The translations under genes and the position numbers were made by a program. 64,000 bases of DNA from CBDCTM01 sp965222005 (GTDB lineage: Bacteria; Bacteroidota; Bacteroidia; Chitinophagales; Saprospiraceae), in NCBI GenBank assembly GCA_965222005.1, contig OZ244935.1:5518001-5582000 (forward strand), read 5' to 3'. Shown here piece after piece: positions 1-7,870 of the stretch. The notes under the pieces are model-generated. The model made no database searches. It was not told the origin of the DNA and saw only the letters and a list, made by a program, of their open reading frames with translations. The first letter of the stretch is position 1; each line of letters opens with the position of its first letter.

Positions 1-481
1 CACAAAGTCCACCCTCATTGTGAATATATGTCTTTAGAAGTTCTCCATTCTTTGCATAGATCTTTTGAAAGCCTACCCTTCTCGTCTCCAATGCAAAGCC
101 ACCACCGCAAGGTAATATACCATATTGCGCTACTATCGGAAACAATATCTCCTGATCTCCACGGAAGTGGAGCGAAGAACTGGCCGAAAAACCATCCGAG
201 TACAGACCCACTTTGGGGTATTGCACAAAATAATTTTCCCTGCCTGCTCTGTCCATACTCAGTAGAGCCGTGCCATAGTGGGTGTAGAAGTGAATAGGAA
301 TGCCGGGGAGATCATTATAGTCAAAAATATCCGCAGCGATGTACAATTGCTCATCCGGCCCCTGGGTGATGTATTGAAAAAACAGCGAAGAATCGGTAAA
401 GGCGTAGCGCTTGAATACGGGCTGCTGGGCCGTCAGCCAATGGCCAATTCCGATTAATAGTAAACCTAAAATTACTCTCAT
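1..481 (-). CDS. Secreted T9SS-type protein, N-terminal part (runs off the left edge)
   Basis: An open frame reads from an ATG at 481 leftwards to the window edge without a stop (160 codons). It begins with a signal peptide (MRVILGLLLIGIGHWL, then TAQQ) and is closely similar, residue by residue, to the first 160 residues of the gene at 656-2158, so the two are tandem paralogues. Differences are scattered substitutions, for example in the stretch after IAADI and around the CGGG segment. The matching paralogue carries a T9SS sorting tail; whether this copy does cannot be seen. The function is not recognised; the protein is probably exported and surface-bound or released. Confidence 0.8.
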   Translation of the reverse strand, partial: MRVILGLLLIGIGHWLTAQQPVFKRYAFTDSSLFFQYITQGPDEQLYIAADIFDYNDLPGIPIHFYTHYGTALLSMDRAGRENYFVQYPKVGLYSDGFSASSSLHFRGDQEILFPIVAQYGILPCGGGFALETRRVGFQKIYAKNGELLKTYIHNEGGLC

Positions 482-570
482 GAAATTAATTTTGTTCCCC
501 CTGCTTACCCAGTATAAGCCGTAAAGGTCAATATAAAATAAAAATATAAAGTAAAAGTGTAAACGACTTT

Positions 571-655
571 CCGGTTTCCGGTACACGGTGCTCGGTATCC
601 GGTTGCCTTCTATCGCGAACACCAGCCAACCGGACACCGGAAAACCGGACAACCG
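571..655. repeat. CCGGT-rich palindromic repeat after a stop codon
   Basis: About 85 bp consist largely of CCGGT and ACCGG modules with a short non-repeated centre near TATCGCGAAC. The two halves are inverted relative to each other, so the transcript of the gene at 656-2158 could fold into a long imperfect hairpin starting immediately after its TGA. A second block with the same modules lies at 4928-4996, again directly after a stop codon. It may be a REP-like element or act in termination or mRNA stability; which is not known. Confidence 0.7.
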
Positions 656-2158
656 TCAAAATTTCACAAACTTCCCCACATACCGCTCTCCCCCTTCTCT
701 TTCTAGTACCAAAAAATAAGCCCCCACCGGCAGCTCCGATACCTCCAGCTCCGGCTCATGGATGCTGCGCTGTACCAGCAGGCGGCCGATAGTGGAATAG
801 ATTTTCACTTCGTATGATTGATGCCCCACAGCGGGCGGCAGCGCGAAGGATAAGCGAGAGTGCGTGGGGTTGGGATGCAGCTTTATTTCCAGCGTTTTGG
901 GCGGCAGGTCACCAACATCACTCGTAAAGCTACTCATATTGTCGATCAACACCCAGGAGGAGGGTGCTTCTGTATAGTTTAGATCAACTACTTCAAAGCG
1001 TCGCCCGCATACAGCGAATTGGTCGGGGGGAATGAAGGCAATACTTGTTGGGCTATCATACTGATCCAGACTATCCAGCAACTTTTGGCTCACCAGCTCG
1101 CCTTCGCTATTGATATGACCTATGTAAAACTTTTTGTCGGAGGATATTCCAATATCTGGCTCCGACCAGATACACAAAAAACCATCCTCACCCATCTGCT
1201 GTATTTCCCAAAAACGCATGGAGTATTGCTGTACAGACAGCAACTGCCCATATTCATCCAGCTCGATTCGAAAACTGAAGCGAGAGGAAGTACCGGGTCT
1301 GTAGGTTTCAGCAAAAAGAACGATCCGCTTTTTACCTGTCAAGGTATATATTCCCATAGTAGAACCAGGGCCTGACACTTCTGTAGTCCATACAACCGAA
1401 TCGGGTGAAAAAGCCCGGGACACTACCAAAGCTCGTGAGCCTGTTGAATCTTCGGAATCGTGGTTGCAGCTATAAATGTAATTATCATATAAAGTGGTCA
1501 CTCGTTGAATATAGGGCGTCAATGAATCTATTTCCTCTCGTGGCCAAAACTCTACTACGGTGTACATAGAATCCTGTTCGTTGATTTCTGCTACAATACT
1601 TTGAAAAAAAACCCAATCTCTATAAAAGACTTTAAGCTTACCATTTTTCATTTTAGCATGATAGATATTGTTTCGCTCACATAACCCATTTGAATTGTGG
1701 ATATGGGTTTTGAGGAGTTCCCCGCTTTTTGCATGAATTTTTTGAAAACCTACCCTTTCTGTTTTAACCAAGCTGCCATCACCACACGATTGATAGCCAT
1801 AATCAACATGTATCGGAAACAATATCTCCTGATCTCCACGGAAGTGGAGCGAAGAGCTGGCCGAAAAACCATCCGAGTACAGACCCACTTTGGGGTATTG
1901 CACAAAGTAGTGGTCCCTGCCTGCCTTATCCATGCTCAGCAGGGCCGTGCCATAATGGGTGTAAAAGTGGATGGGAATACCACCCAGGTCTTCATAAGCA
2001 TAGATATCCGCAGCAATGTACAACTGCTCATCCGGCCCCTGCGTGATGTATTGAAAGACCAGCGAGGAGTCAGTAAAGGCATAGCGCTTGAATACGGGCT
2101 GCTGGGCCATCAGCCAATGGCCAATTCCGATTAATAGTAAACCTAAAATTACTCTCAT
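656..2158 (-). CDS. Secreted protein with type A T9SS C-terminal sorting domain
   Basis: 500 residues from the ATG at 2158; upstream in-frame codons precede the clear signal peptide (MRVILGLLLIGIGHW), so the longer reading is not used. The last 75 residues form a typical Por-secretion type A domain, with PNPTHSRLSF, a YSTIGRLLV strand, LPVGAYFLVL and a basic end (VGKFVKF). This is known to direct export through the type IX system across the outer membrane. The middle region is a beta-rich, WD/propeller-like sequence without a recognised domain. It is the complete copy of a tandem pair with 1-481; the function of the body is unknown. Confidence 0.85.
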   Translation of the reverse strand: MRVILGLLLIGIGHWLMAQQPVFKRYAFTDSSLVFQYITQGPDEQLYIAADIYAYEDLGGIPIHFYTHYGTALLSMDKAGRDHYFVQYPKVGLYSDGFSASSSLHFRGDQEILFPIHVDYGYQSCGDGSLVKTERVGFQKIHAKSGELLKTHIHNSNGLCERNNIYHAKMKNGKLKVFYRDWVFFQSIVAEINEQDSMYTVVEFWPREEIDSLTPYIQRVTTLYDNYIYSCNHDSEDSTGSRALVVSRAFSPDSVVWTTEVSGPGSTMGIYTLTGKKRIVLFAETYRPGTSSRFSFRIELDEYGQLLSVQQYSMRFWEIQQMGEDGFLCIWSEPDIGISSDKKFYIGHINSEGELVSQKLLDSLDQYDSPTSIAFIPPDQFAVCGRRFEVVDLNYTEAPSSWVLIDNMSSFTSDVGDLPPKTLEIKLHPNPTHSRLSFALPPAVGHQSYEVKIYSTIGRLLVQRSIHEPELEVSELPVGAYFLVLEREGGERYVGKFVKF

Positions 2159-2219
2159 GAAATTAATTTTGCTCCCCTGCCCATTGGCCAAAACCAACGG
2201 GCAGGGGAAGTTCTTTTAT

Positions 2220-2387
2220 TTAGAGTGTGTTCGGAATTTGTTCTTTGAGGCGAAAAGAATTCATTTTTTGGTGAGGCGAAGCTGAAAATTGGGAACGTAG
2301 CCGCGCTACGAAGCCCAATTTTTGAATGAAGTATCACCAAAAAAGGGATGTTTGCAGCCCGATTAATAAAGTCCGAACACACTCTTA
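2220..2387. mobile_element. MITE-like inverted-repeat element, family A copy 1
   Basis: A 168-bp element bounded by TTAGAGTGTGTTCGGA and, on the other strand, TAAGAGTGTGTTCGGA (15 of 16 identical). It holds an internal short palindrome around GTAGCCGCGCTAC and no gene. Its inner start (GGAATTTG, then TTTG and GCGAA) matches copies at 10753-10849 and 18897-19100. It overlaps the end of the metalloprotease-like gene: the final residues KSVFGLY and the stop are element sequence. Removing 2220-2387 places TAA directly after KLVVI, the expected end of a sorting domain, which supports a real insertion. Confidence 0.75.
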
Positions 2388-4747
2388 ATTACAACCAGCT
2401 TTTGGGCCTCAAAATCAGCGATCCCGTTTTCCAGCTTTACGATATAGGTCCCGCCCGAAAGCGATGTAAGCGATATTTCTTCCCTACCCTCTTGCAGCTT
2501 TTGCTTTACTACCCGCCTTCCCCGCAGATCGTAAATCGTCAAGTGCATATCATTTGATTTACTAAAATGCTTCTCATCTACATTTACAATAACCGCATCG
2601 CGGGCCGGATTGGGTTGAAGATGGAATAAATCAGGCGCTGCCGGATCGGATGAATTGGACGAAAAAACCACCCTGTTCCAGCCGCCAGAACCACATACCG
2701 AAGCAGGTTCAACTTCTATTTGTCTGGTGAGGTCCTTCCATTCACCACACAGTTTGTATTTCAATGCGATGATATAATCGCCTTCTGTAATTACAAATTC
2801 ATTGCCGCTCAATATGTTAAATTCACTCGTTGACACATCCTTGAAGTCTATCTGGTTCTCTACACTGCTGCCCTCATAATATACCTCATCCACAGCCCCA
2901 ATATCCGTTTTCACAATGCCAAGCTCTACCGTATCGCTCGACCGTCTTACATCGCTATAATCAACGATCAGATAAGTATCCTCCACACAAGCATCAGCAG
3001 GTACTACTACATTATTGCAGGAGTCGCAGGAAATATATACCGACACTTCATTGCCCATCTCCCCCGCTTGACCAGCTTTTGCATTGAAATAATACGTCTG
3101 GTCAGGCTCCAATCGGGTAAACGTAAGCGAATTAATGCTTCCATCTACCCAAATAGGCGAATCGCCCTGCGGCAATCCCGTCCCTTCATAAGGCTCCCCT
3201 GAATCCGTATCGTAATATACATAATACCCGCCGGCTCCTCTGGAATAAAAAGAAAGTGTTGCCCGCTGGCAGGCTACATCAAGGCTGATAAAGGGCGCAT
3301 CAGGAGCTTTTCCTATTCCCATCAACCGATCAGCTCTCAGCACAGGGCCATAGCCCGTATCTCCTACCAAATAAGATATCTTTGCTCTAACCGTTCCATC
3401 GGGGTTTCTGAGCCAATAATTGCCACCTGGCAAATCGGGCAAATCCCAACCGATCAGATAGTGTGAGGTATGAGACAATAACGTATGTGCTCCATTATTG
3501 GAATAGGCTTCTATTTTCATCTCTTCCGGGATGGTAAAATAATCGTTATACGGATAATGATCATCTATGGCCCCAACTACCCAAATGGGCTCTCCTTCAT
3601 AAATAATCGTTCGTTCATCATAGCCCGTAGGATGATTGGGGTCCGTGTTTTCTACACAACACTGGTCGATCCACGCATAATCCTCACTGGTAATGGGGTT
3701 GACCATCCAGCCCATATCTTCCAGCATGCCCCTGATCATGGGGCCTATAAAGTAGGGGCCGGAATAGGCAGGTGTCATCAGGTTGTTGCCATTGGTGGCT
3801 GAGGCAAAATCCTGGCTGATGTGAACATAGGAACCTCCTGGTGTCCAATTAGGCGGCGCATAAATGCCAATAGGATTGCCATCATTTCCGGCTATCCCGT
3901 TAGGCCCACACCAATAGATATTACCGGAAGTAAGCAACTGACCCAACTCCACCGAGGGATTTTGAATTGAGTCCTGATCGATCAAGTCCAATATAAAAAC
4001 ACCATTCTCATCACATATAAATCGATCCCAGATAGTGATAGTTGAAAAACCCGTCCCGGCACTTCCAATAGTACCAATTCCCGTGCTGTCCACCACTGTT
4101 CCGCGAGTCGTAAACCCCAGCACATGACCAATTTCATGTAAAGCGACAGAAACAAAATCAGTTTGCCCTTGAGGCGGGTTGCCATCTAAGCCAAAATACC
4201 AATCCACATCATTATCCATAGAAACATGACCATCAGTCCAATTTGGCAATACATCAAATCCCGCCAGCTTATTAGCCAACGCATTGGGATAATCTGTATC
4301 CGGAACAACGCCATTGACATTAACGAGCAATTCTTTCTGAGTGAAATTTGGAATAGCTTGGCCAATTGTCCCACTTTGAGGTATATCAAAATAAGAAGCA
4401 GTAATCATAATAATCACATCACTTATAATTACCTCCTCCCACATCCTGGCCGCCTCATCAAACGCCATAATGGCTTCGGCGGGCCAATCATCACTATTTA
4501 AATACTCAATGGCAATTGTAGTTGATCGATAATTATTTGAGGCAGGTGGTCTGGTAACAGAAGTATGTGTTTGAACATCAGCCTTATAATAATAAATCGG
4601 ATCTCCAGAGTACTGTGAATAAACACTAAGCGGTAAGAGGAGTAAAATCAGAAGCGTGTAAGCGTGTAAGCGTGTAAGCGTGTAAGCGAAACTAAGGAAT
4701 GAGTTGAATGCATGACTTATAGTTTTAGGGATGAAAAAATCAATCAT
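2363..4747 (-). CDS. Secreted HExxH metalloprotease-like protein with T9SS sorting domain
   Basis: 794 residues from the ATG at 4747. The N-terminus has a hydrophobic export segment (about 30-45, LLILLLLPLSVYSQ). A zinc-protease motif, HEIGHVLGF, lies at about 204-212; the HExxH pair and the following Gly are present, but the third ligand position of metzincins (H or D) is Thr here, so catalysis is not certain. About residues 350-450 and 500-580 contain beta-rich, fibronectin-like stretches. The C-terminus (NPARDAVIV, LRGRRVVKQ, LSGGTYIVKL) is a type A T9SS domain. The last seven residues come from an inserted element, and the signal-peptide region carries 8-bp tandem repeats. Confidence 0.82.
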   Translation of the reverse strand: MIDFFIPKTISHAFNSFLSFAYTLTRLHAYTLLILLLLPLSVYSQYSGDPIYYYKADVQTHTSVTRPPASNNYRSTTIAIEYLNSDDWPAEAIMAFDEAARMWEEVIISDVIIMITASYFDIPQSGTIGQAIPNFTQKELLVNVNGVVPDTDYPNALANKLAGFDVLPNWTDGHVSMDNDVDWYFGLDGNPPQGQTDFVSVALHEIGHVLGFTTRGTVVDSTGIGTIGSAGTGFSTITIWDRFICDENGVFILDLIDQDSIQNPSVELGQLLTSGNIYWCGPNGIAGNDGNPIGIYAPPNWTPGGSYVHISQDFASATNGNNLMTPAYSGPYFIGPMIRGMLEDMGWMVNPITSEDYAWIDQCCVENTDPNHPTGYDERTIIYEGEPIWVVGAIDDHYPYNDYFTIPEEMKIEAYSNNGAHTLLSHTSHYLIGWDLPDLPGGNYWLRNPDGTVRAKISYLVGDTGYGPVLRADRLMGIGKAPDAPFISLDVACQRATLSFYSRGAGGYYVYYDTDSGEPYEGTGLPQGDSPIWVDGSINSLTFTRLEPDQTYYFNAKAGQAGEMGNEVSVYISCDSCNNVVVPADACVEDTYLIVDYSDVRRSSDTVELGIVKTDIGAVDEVYYEGSSVENQIDFKDVSTSEFNILSGNEFVITEGDYIIALKYKLCGEWKDLTRQIEVEPASVCGSGGWNRVVFSSNSSDPAAPDLFHLQPNPARDAVIVNVDEKHFSKSNDMHLTIYDLRGRRVVKQKLQEGREEISLTSLSGGTYIVKLENGIADFEAQKLVVIKSVFGLY
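4653..4688. repeat. Octanucleotide tandem repeat inside a signal-peptide coding region
   Basis: Four exact copies of AGCGTGTA (4653-4684) plus a four-base partial copy. They encode AYTLTRLHAYTL on the minus strand, just before the hydrophobic core of the signal peptide of the gene at 2363-4747. As 8 is not a multiple of 3, gain or loss of one unit would shift the frame and switch off expression from the ATG at 4747. This is the layout of a phase-variation tract, but only one allele can be seen. Confidence 0.85.
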
Positions 4748-4927
4748 TTGCAAGCCGGCAGGCAGCTTTATCAGGTTACTGCCGACATACTAACTCCCAT
4801 TGGTACAGTGTACCATTAACAAAGTATAAGTCTTCAATTTTCCTTTAGCAGGTACTACAAATATAGTAAATGAATTGCATGTTTCCAAACAAAACGCATG
4901 CAAAATGACAGGCGGATGACAATATTT

Positions 4928-4996
4928 CGGTTGTCCGGTTTCCGGCAAACGCGTTAGAGCAAAACCGGATACCGTGCACCGGACAACCGGATACCG
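4928..4996. repeat. CCGGT-rich palindromic repeat, second copy
   Basis: About 69 bp composed of CCGGT, CCGGATACCG and GTCCGGTTTCCGG modules in inverted halves around GCGTTAGAGC. It starts one base after the TAG stop of the lipoprotein gene at 4998-5867. It shares GGTTGTCCGGTTTCCGG-type units with 571-655 in the opposite orientation within the arm. The remaining spacer 4748-4927 shows no gene. Confidence 0.7.
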
Positions 4997-4997
4997 T

Positions 4998-5867
4998 CTA
5001 TGGCAAGGTAATTTCCTGCGTATAGGATCCCACACTTAAGATTGCTTTGTTATCGCAAGCGCCGCTTCCGTAGTCGAGTGTGACATCGGGCTGGCCATCC
5101 TGCTGCAGTAGCAAGCCTCCACTGACCAGCCAACGGCAGTCGAGCTGGTGGCGCAGCATATTGGTGGTATTTACCTCGTAGGCTGTTCCAAAACGGTTGA
5201 CGCCATTGGCCGAATGCTCCACTTCCCATACATCATCAAAAATGCCGGGCAGTCCGTGTGTCCAGAAGTTGGTGTCGGCGCCTTCCACCCAATGGCGGGT
5301 AGTAACAGCTTCGTATTCTATGGTTTTTCCATTCGCATTGGTCAGGCGGCCGTTATTGATATTTACGGTGTAAGAAAAAATACCATCGGCATCCTTTCCG
5401 TTGTTCACAATATTTTTGGTGCCTTCCACATCCCAACCGTTGAGCACAAATTCTGAAAAATTGACGTGTACCGTTGTCCCGGTGTTTTTCCAGGGGCCTG
5501 AGAATACTGCCGTTACTATACCGGCTACTTCGTGGCCCTGCTGCGTGGTACAGCCAGCGCCAAAATCGAGGATGAGCTTGGCGGGGAATACATCCGGCCA
5601 GGGCGCATTGGGTTCGATGGTGATGGTTACGCAAGCATCGCGACCAGAGGCTGCATCGGGGCTTTGGAAGCCGTTGAGCTCGCTCTGCTGCTGGGCATTT
5701 TCGTCCAGTAGATCGTAAGCATTGTTGAAAATCGTTTCGGCAGTAGCATTGTCAATTGAGCTTTGCATAGCTGCTTCATCGGGCTTTGTATCTTCGTCTT
5801 TCTTACAATTGGTAAATAGTAGGGCAAACAGACAAACAAATAGACTACATTGAATCATCGCTCTCAT
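4998..5867 (-). CDS. Putative lipoprotein, function unknown
   Basis: 289 residues starting MRAMIQC, with a lipoprotein signal peptide ending in LFTNC followed by KKDEDTKPDE; the Cys would be lipidated and the acidic/lysine residues after it suit surface or periplasmic anchoring. The body is beta-rich, with paired cysteines (about 78, 106, 243 and 271) and many aromatic residues, in the style of secreted beta-sandwich proteins common in Bacteroidota. No catalytic motif is seen. It is followed at once by a CCGGT palindrome and has no co-directional neighbour close enough to call an operon. Confidence 0.8.
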   Translation of the reverse strand: MRAMIQCSLFVCLFALLFTNCKKDEDTKPDEAAMQSSIDNATAETIFNNAYDLLDENAQQQSELNGFQSPDAASGRDACVTITIEPNAPWPDVFPAKLILDFGAGCTTQQGHEVAGIVTAVFSGPWKNTGTTVHVNFSEFVLNGWDVEGTKNIVNNGKDADGIFSYTVNINNGRLTNANGKTIEYEAVTTRHWVEGADTNFWTHGLPGIFDDVWEVEHSANGVNRFGTAYEVNTTNMLRHQLDCRWLVSGGLLLQQDGQPDVTLDYGSGACDNKAILSVGSYTQEITLP

Positions 5868-6249
5868 AATACACTGATTTTTAAGGTTTTAGAAACTGTT
5901 TTGAAACATGTCACTGATTTTTTTATGCGCCTTTTTTCCTCATACTTCTTTTCTTCATACTTTACTTTTTTATTGGCAAATAGCTCAGGCTATTCACCTC
6001 AAAAAAGCCTCCTCTGAGAAAAAAATACGTTATAAAAAATTTCACCACAAATTTCAAACAGCTTCCTTAGAATTATTTCCGGATAAGTGCCAGCTTGATC
6101 TGTAAATCTGTAACGAAAAAAATGCCAGATGACATCGATCAATTGCACTTTCACGAATTATTACCTAAGTAGTAGAGCCATCCCCCAAAAGAATCAGAAA
6201 AAAAATAATTCGATCTCCCAGGATTTGTTATTTTACAGGCCAAATAGGA

Positions 6250-6298
6250 GTATATTTAAATTTCATCCTTTGGGCTGCAAAACTATATTTTCGCCATC
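6250..6298. repeat. Fragment of family A element end upstream of hldD
   Basis: The segment containing TTTCATCCTTTGGGCT matches 12071-12090 base for base over 16 bases. It resembles the right end of the family A element at 18897-18950 (GATTTTACCCTTCGGGCT, then GCCAAATTTT). Only one end is recognisable. It occupies part of the 477-bp stretch 5868-6344, which otherwise contains no convincing gene; in-frame codons upstream of hldD run through it but do not look like protein. Confidence 0.5.
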
Positions 6299-6344
6299 AA
6301 AAACGATTTTAAACCTACTCGCGCAGTTCACCATAAAATCGAAT

Positions 6345-7313
6345 ATGATAGTCATTACGGGTGCTTTGGGCTTTATCGGCAGTTGCCTGGTCCGCAAATT
6401 AAACGATGCGGGGCATTTGAGAGATATTGTAGTAGTAGATGACTTTTATAATGGTTATAAAGAACCAAATCTTGACAATAAATATATCCGGGAGTGGATA
6501 CATCGCAATATTTTTTTGGAAATATTTGAAAAATGGCACCGCCGCATCCAGTTTGTATTCCACCTTGGTGCCCGTACGGATACAGCAGAGACGAGCAAGC
6601 CCCTCTTTGATGCGCTCAATGTCAACTACTCAAAAGCATTGTGGGATATTTGTACGCGGCATCAAATCCCGCTGGTTTACGCCAGTTCCGCTGCTACTTA
6701 TGGCAATGGAAAGTCGGGCTATTCAGATGCACACAACCGTCTTGCTTTGCTCAAGCCTTTGAATGCATATGGCCGCTCCAAGCAGCAATTTGACCGATGG
6801 GTCCTAAACCAAAAGAAAAAGCCTCCCTTTTGGGCAGGATTGAAGTTTTTTAATGTTTATGGCCCCAATGAGTGGCACAAGGGACGGATGGCCAGTGTGG
6901 TGTATCAGGCGTTTCGGCAAATCAGTGAATCCGGAGAGCTGAAGTTATTCAAGTCGCATAAAAAAGGAATTGCCGATGGCCAGCAGCAGCGCGACTTTGT
7001 GTACATCAAGGATGTAGTTGATGTCTTATACTTTCTGTATCAAAAAAAGCCTCCCAGCGCTATCTACAATGTGGGTACCGGACAGGCGCGCAGCTTTGAA
7101 GACCTGGCAAAAAACACCTTCAAAGCAATGGGGCGGGATGCCCGTATCCGCTACATTGATACCCCAAAAGATATCCGCCGCAATTATCAATATTTTACCG
7201 AGGCCAAAATTTCAAAACTGAGAAAAGCCGGTTACAAAAAATCCTTCCACAGCCTTGAGGCAGGTGTACAAGACTATGTACAACAGTATTTAATGAAAGG
7301 AATCATTTGGTAG
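6345..7313 (+). CDS. hldD: ADP-L-glycero-D-manno-heptose 6-epimerase-like NAD-dependent epimerase
   Basis: 322 residues from the ATG at 6345, where the Rossmann strand MIVITGALGFIGS begins; the open frame extends 72 codons further upstream but that part looks non-coding. The glycine-rich NAD motif GALGFIG, the family aspartate (VVDDFYNG), the SSAATYG serine/threonine and the YGRSK catalytic Tyr-Lys pair are all present, in a short-chain dehydrogenase/reductase extended fold. The DFYNG, HLGARTDTAE, GLKFFNVYGPNEWHKG and QQRDFVYIKDVVDV segments are typical of HldD (RfaD). HldD makes the heptose donor for lipopolysaccharide inner core in the cytoplasm. Length agrees with the family. It stands alone on this strand and converges with 7347-7844. 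Confidence 0.9.
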   Translation: MIVITGALGFIGSCLVRKLNDAGHLRDIVVVDDFYNGYKEPNLDNKYIREWIHRNIFLEIFEKWHRRIQFVFHLGARTDTAETSKPLFDALNVNYSKALWDICTRHQIPLVYASSAATYGNGKSGYSDAHNRLALLKPLNAYGRSKQQFDRWVLNQKKKPPFWAGLKFFNVYGPNEWHKGRMASVVYQAFRQISESGELKLFKSHKKGIADGQQQRDFVYIKDVVDVLYFLYQKKPPSAIYNVGTGQARSFEDLAKNTFKAMGRDARIRYIDTPKDIRRNYQYFTEAKISKLRKAGYKKSFHSLEAGVQDYVQQYLMKGIIW

Positions 7314-7346
7314 TTTTCATCTCCTCTTCAGCCGCAACCCATATTT

Positions 7347-7844
7347 TCACTCTTCCTGTTGTGCCAATTCATTCATGGCAGCATAATAGATCATAAACCA
7401 ACCTTCTTCATATTTGGCAAAACGCCGCTGCATGCCATATTGACCGCTTTGGTGAGTGATATCTTCAATGATCATTTCATCACTCACCATATTATAAGTT
7501 TTATTAAAACCCTCTTCGAGCTCGTCGAAGGAGCGGTGCAGCACCCAATTGTCGCGCTGCCATCGGAAGCTGCGGTTTGCCACGGTCAAGCTGTCTACAT
7601 TAGCTGGCAGGCCTTCCAAGGGGAAGACTATATGGTTGAGCTGAAAGGCCGAATCGGTGTGGAATTGTTCATAAAAGGTAAGAAAATCTGTAGGCAATTG
7701 GTCATTGGGCTGAGCAGAAGGAACTTCTTTTTGGGTTTGCTCACTTTTCACGGGTTCCGTAGCAGGAGCGTCCGTCTTTTCGAGTATCCAAAAAAGCAAC
7801 AGGCTACAGGCCACTCCGGTGATAAATCCGAATAAGAATTTCAT
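7347..7844 (-). CDS. DUF4348-like protein with N-terminal membrane anchor
   Basis: 165 residues: a hydrophobic N-terminus (about 4-20, FGFITGVACSLLLFWIL) serving as an uncleaved anchor or signal peptide, a Pro/Glu/Gln linker, then a compact domain beginning DFLTFYEQFHTDSAFQ and holding WQRDNW, MIIEDIT and a terminal Y-rich stretch. The FYEQFHTDSAFQLNHIVFPLEG-type start resembles the Bacteroidota DUF4348 family, whose role is not established. The ATG at 7844 is 26 bp downstream of the end of the fusion gene at 7871-10306 on the same strand, so the two are probably co-transcribed. Confidence 0.75.
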   Translation of the reverse strand: MKFLFGFITGVACSLLLFWILEKTDAPATEPVKSEQTQKEVPSAQPNDQLPTDFLTFYEQFHTDSAFQLNHIVFPLEGLPANVDSLTVANRSFRWQRDNWVLHRSFDELEEGFNKTYNMVSDEMIIEDITHQSGQYGMQRRFAKYEEGWFMIYYAAMNELAQQEE

Positions 7845-7870
7845 TAGCGAATAGTGTTAGCTTGAACCTA

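Noticed and set aside
4790..5035. 81-codon minus-strand frame downstream of the lipoprotein
   Set aside because: It reads through the CCGGT palindrome and out-of-frame lipoprotein sequence; not protein-like.
6129..6344. 72-codon N-terminal extension of the HldD-like epimerase
   Set aside because: The epimerase fold starts exactly at the internal ATG at 6345, and the upstream part contains a fragment of a repeat element.
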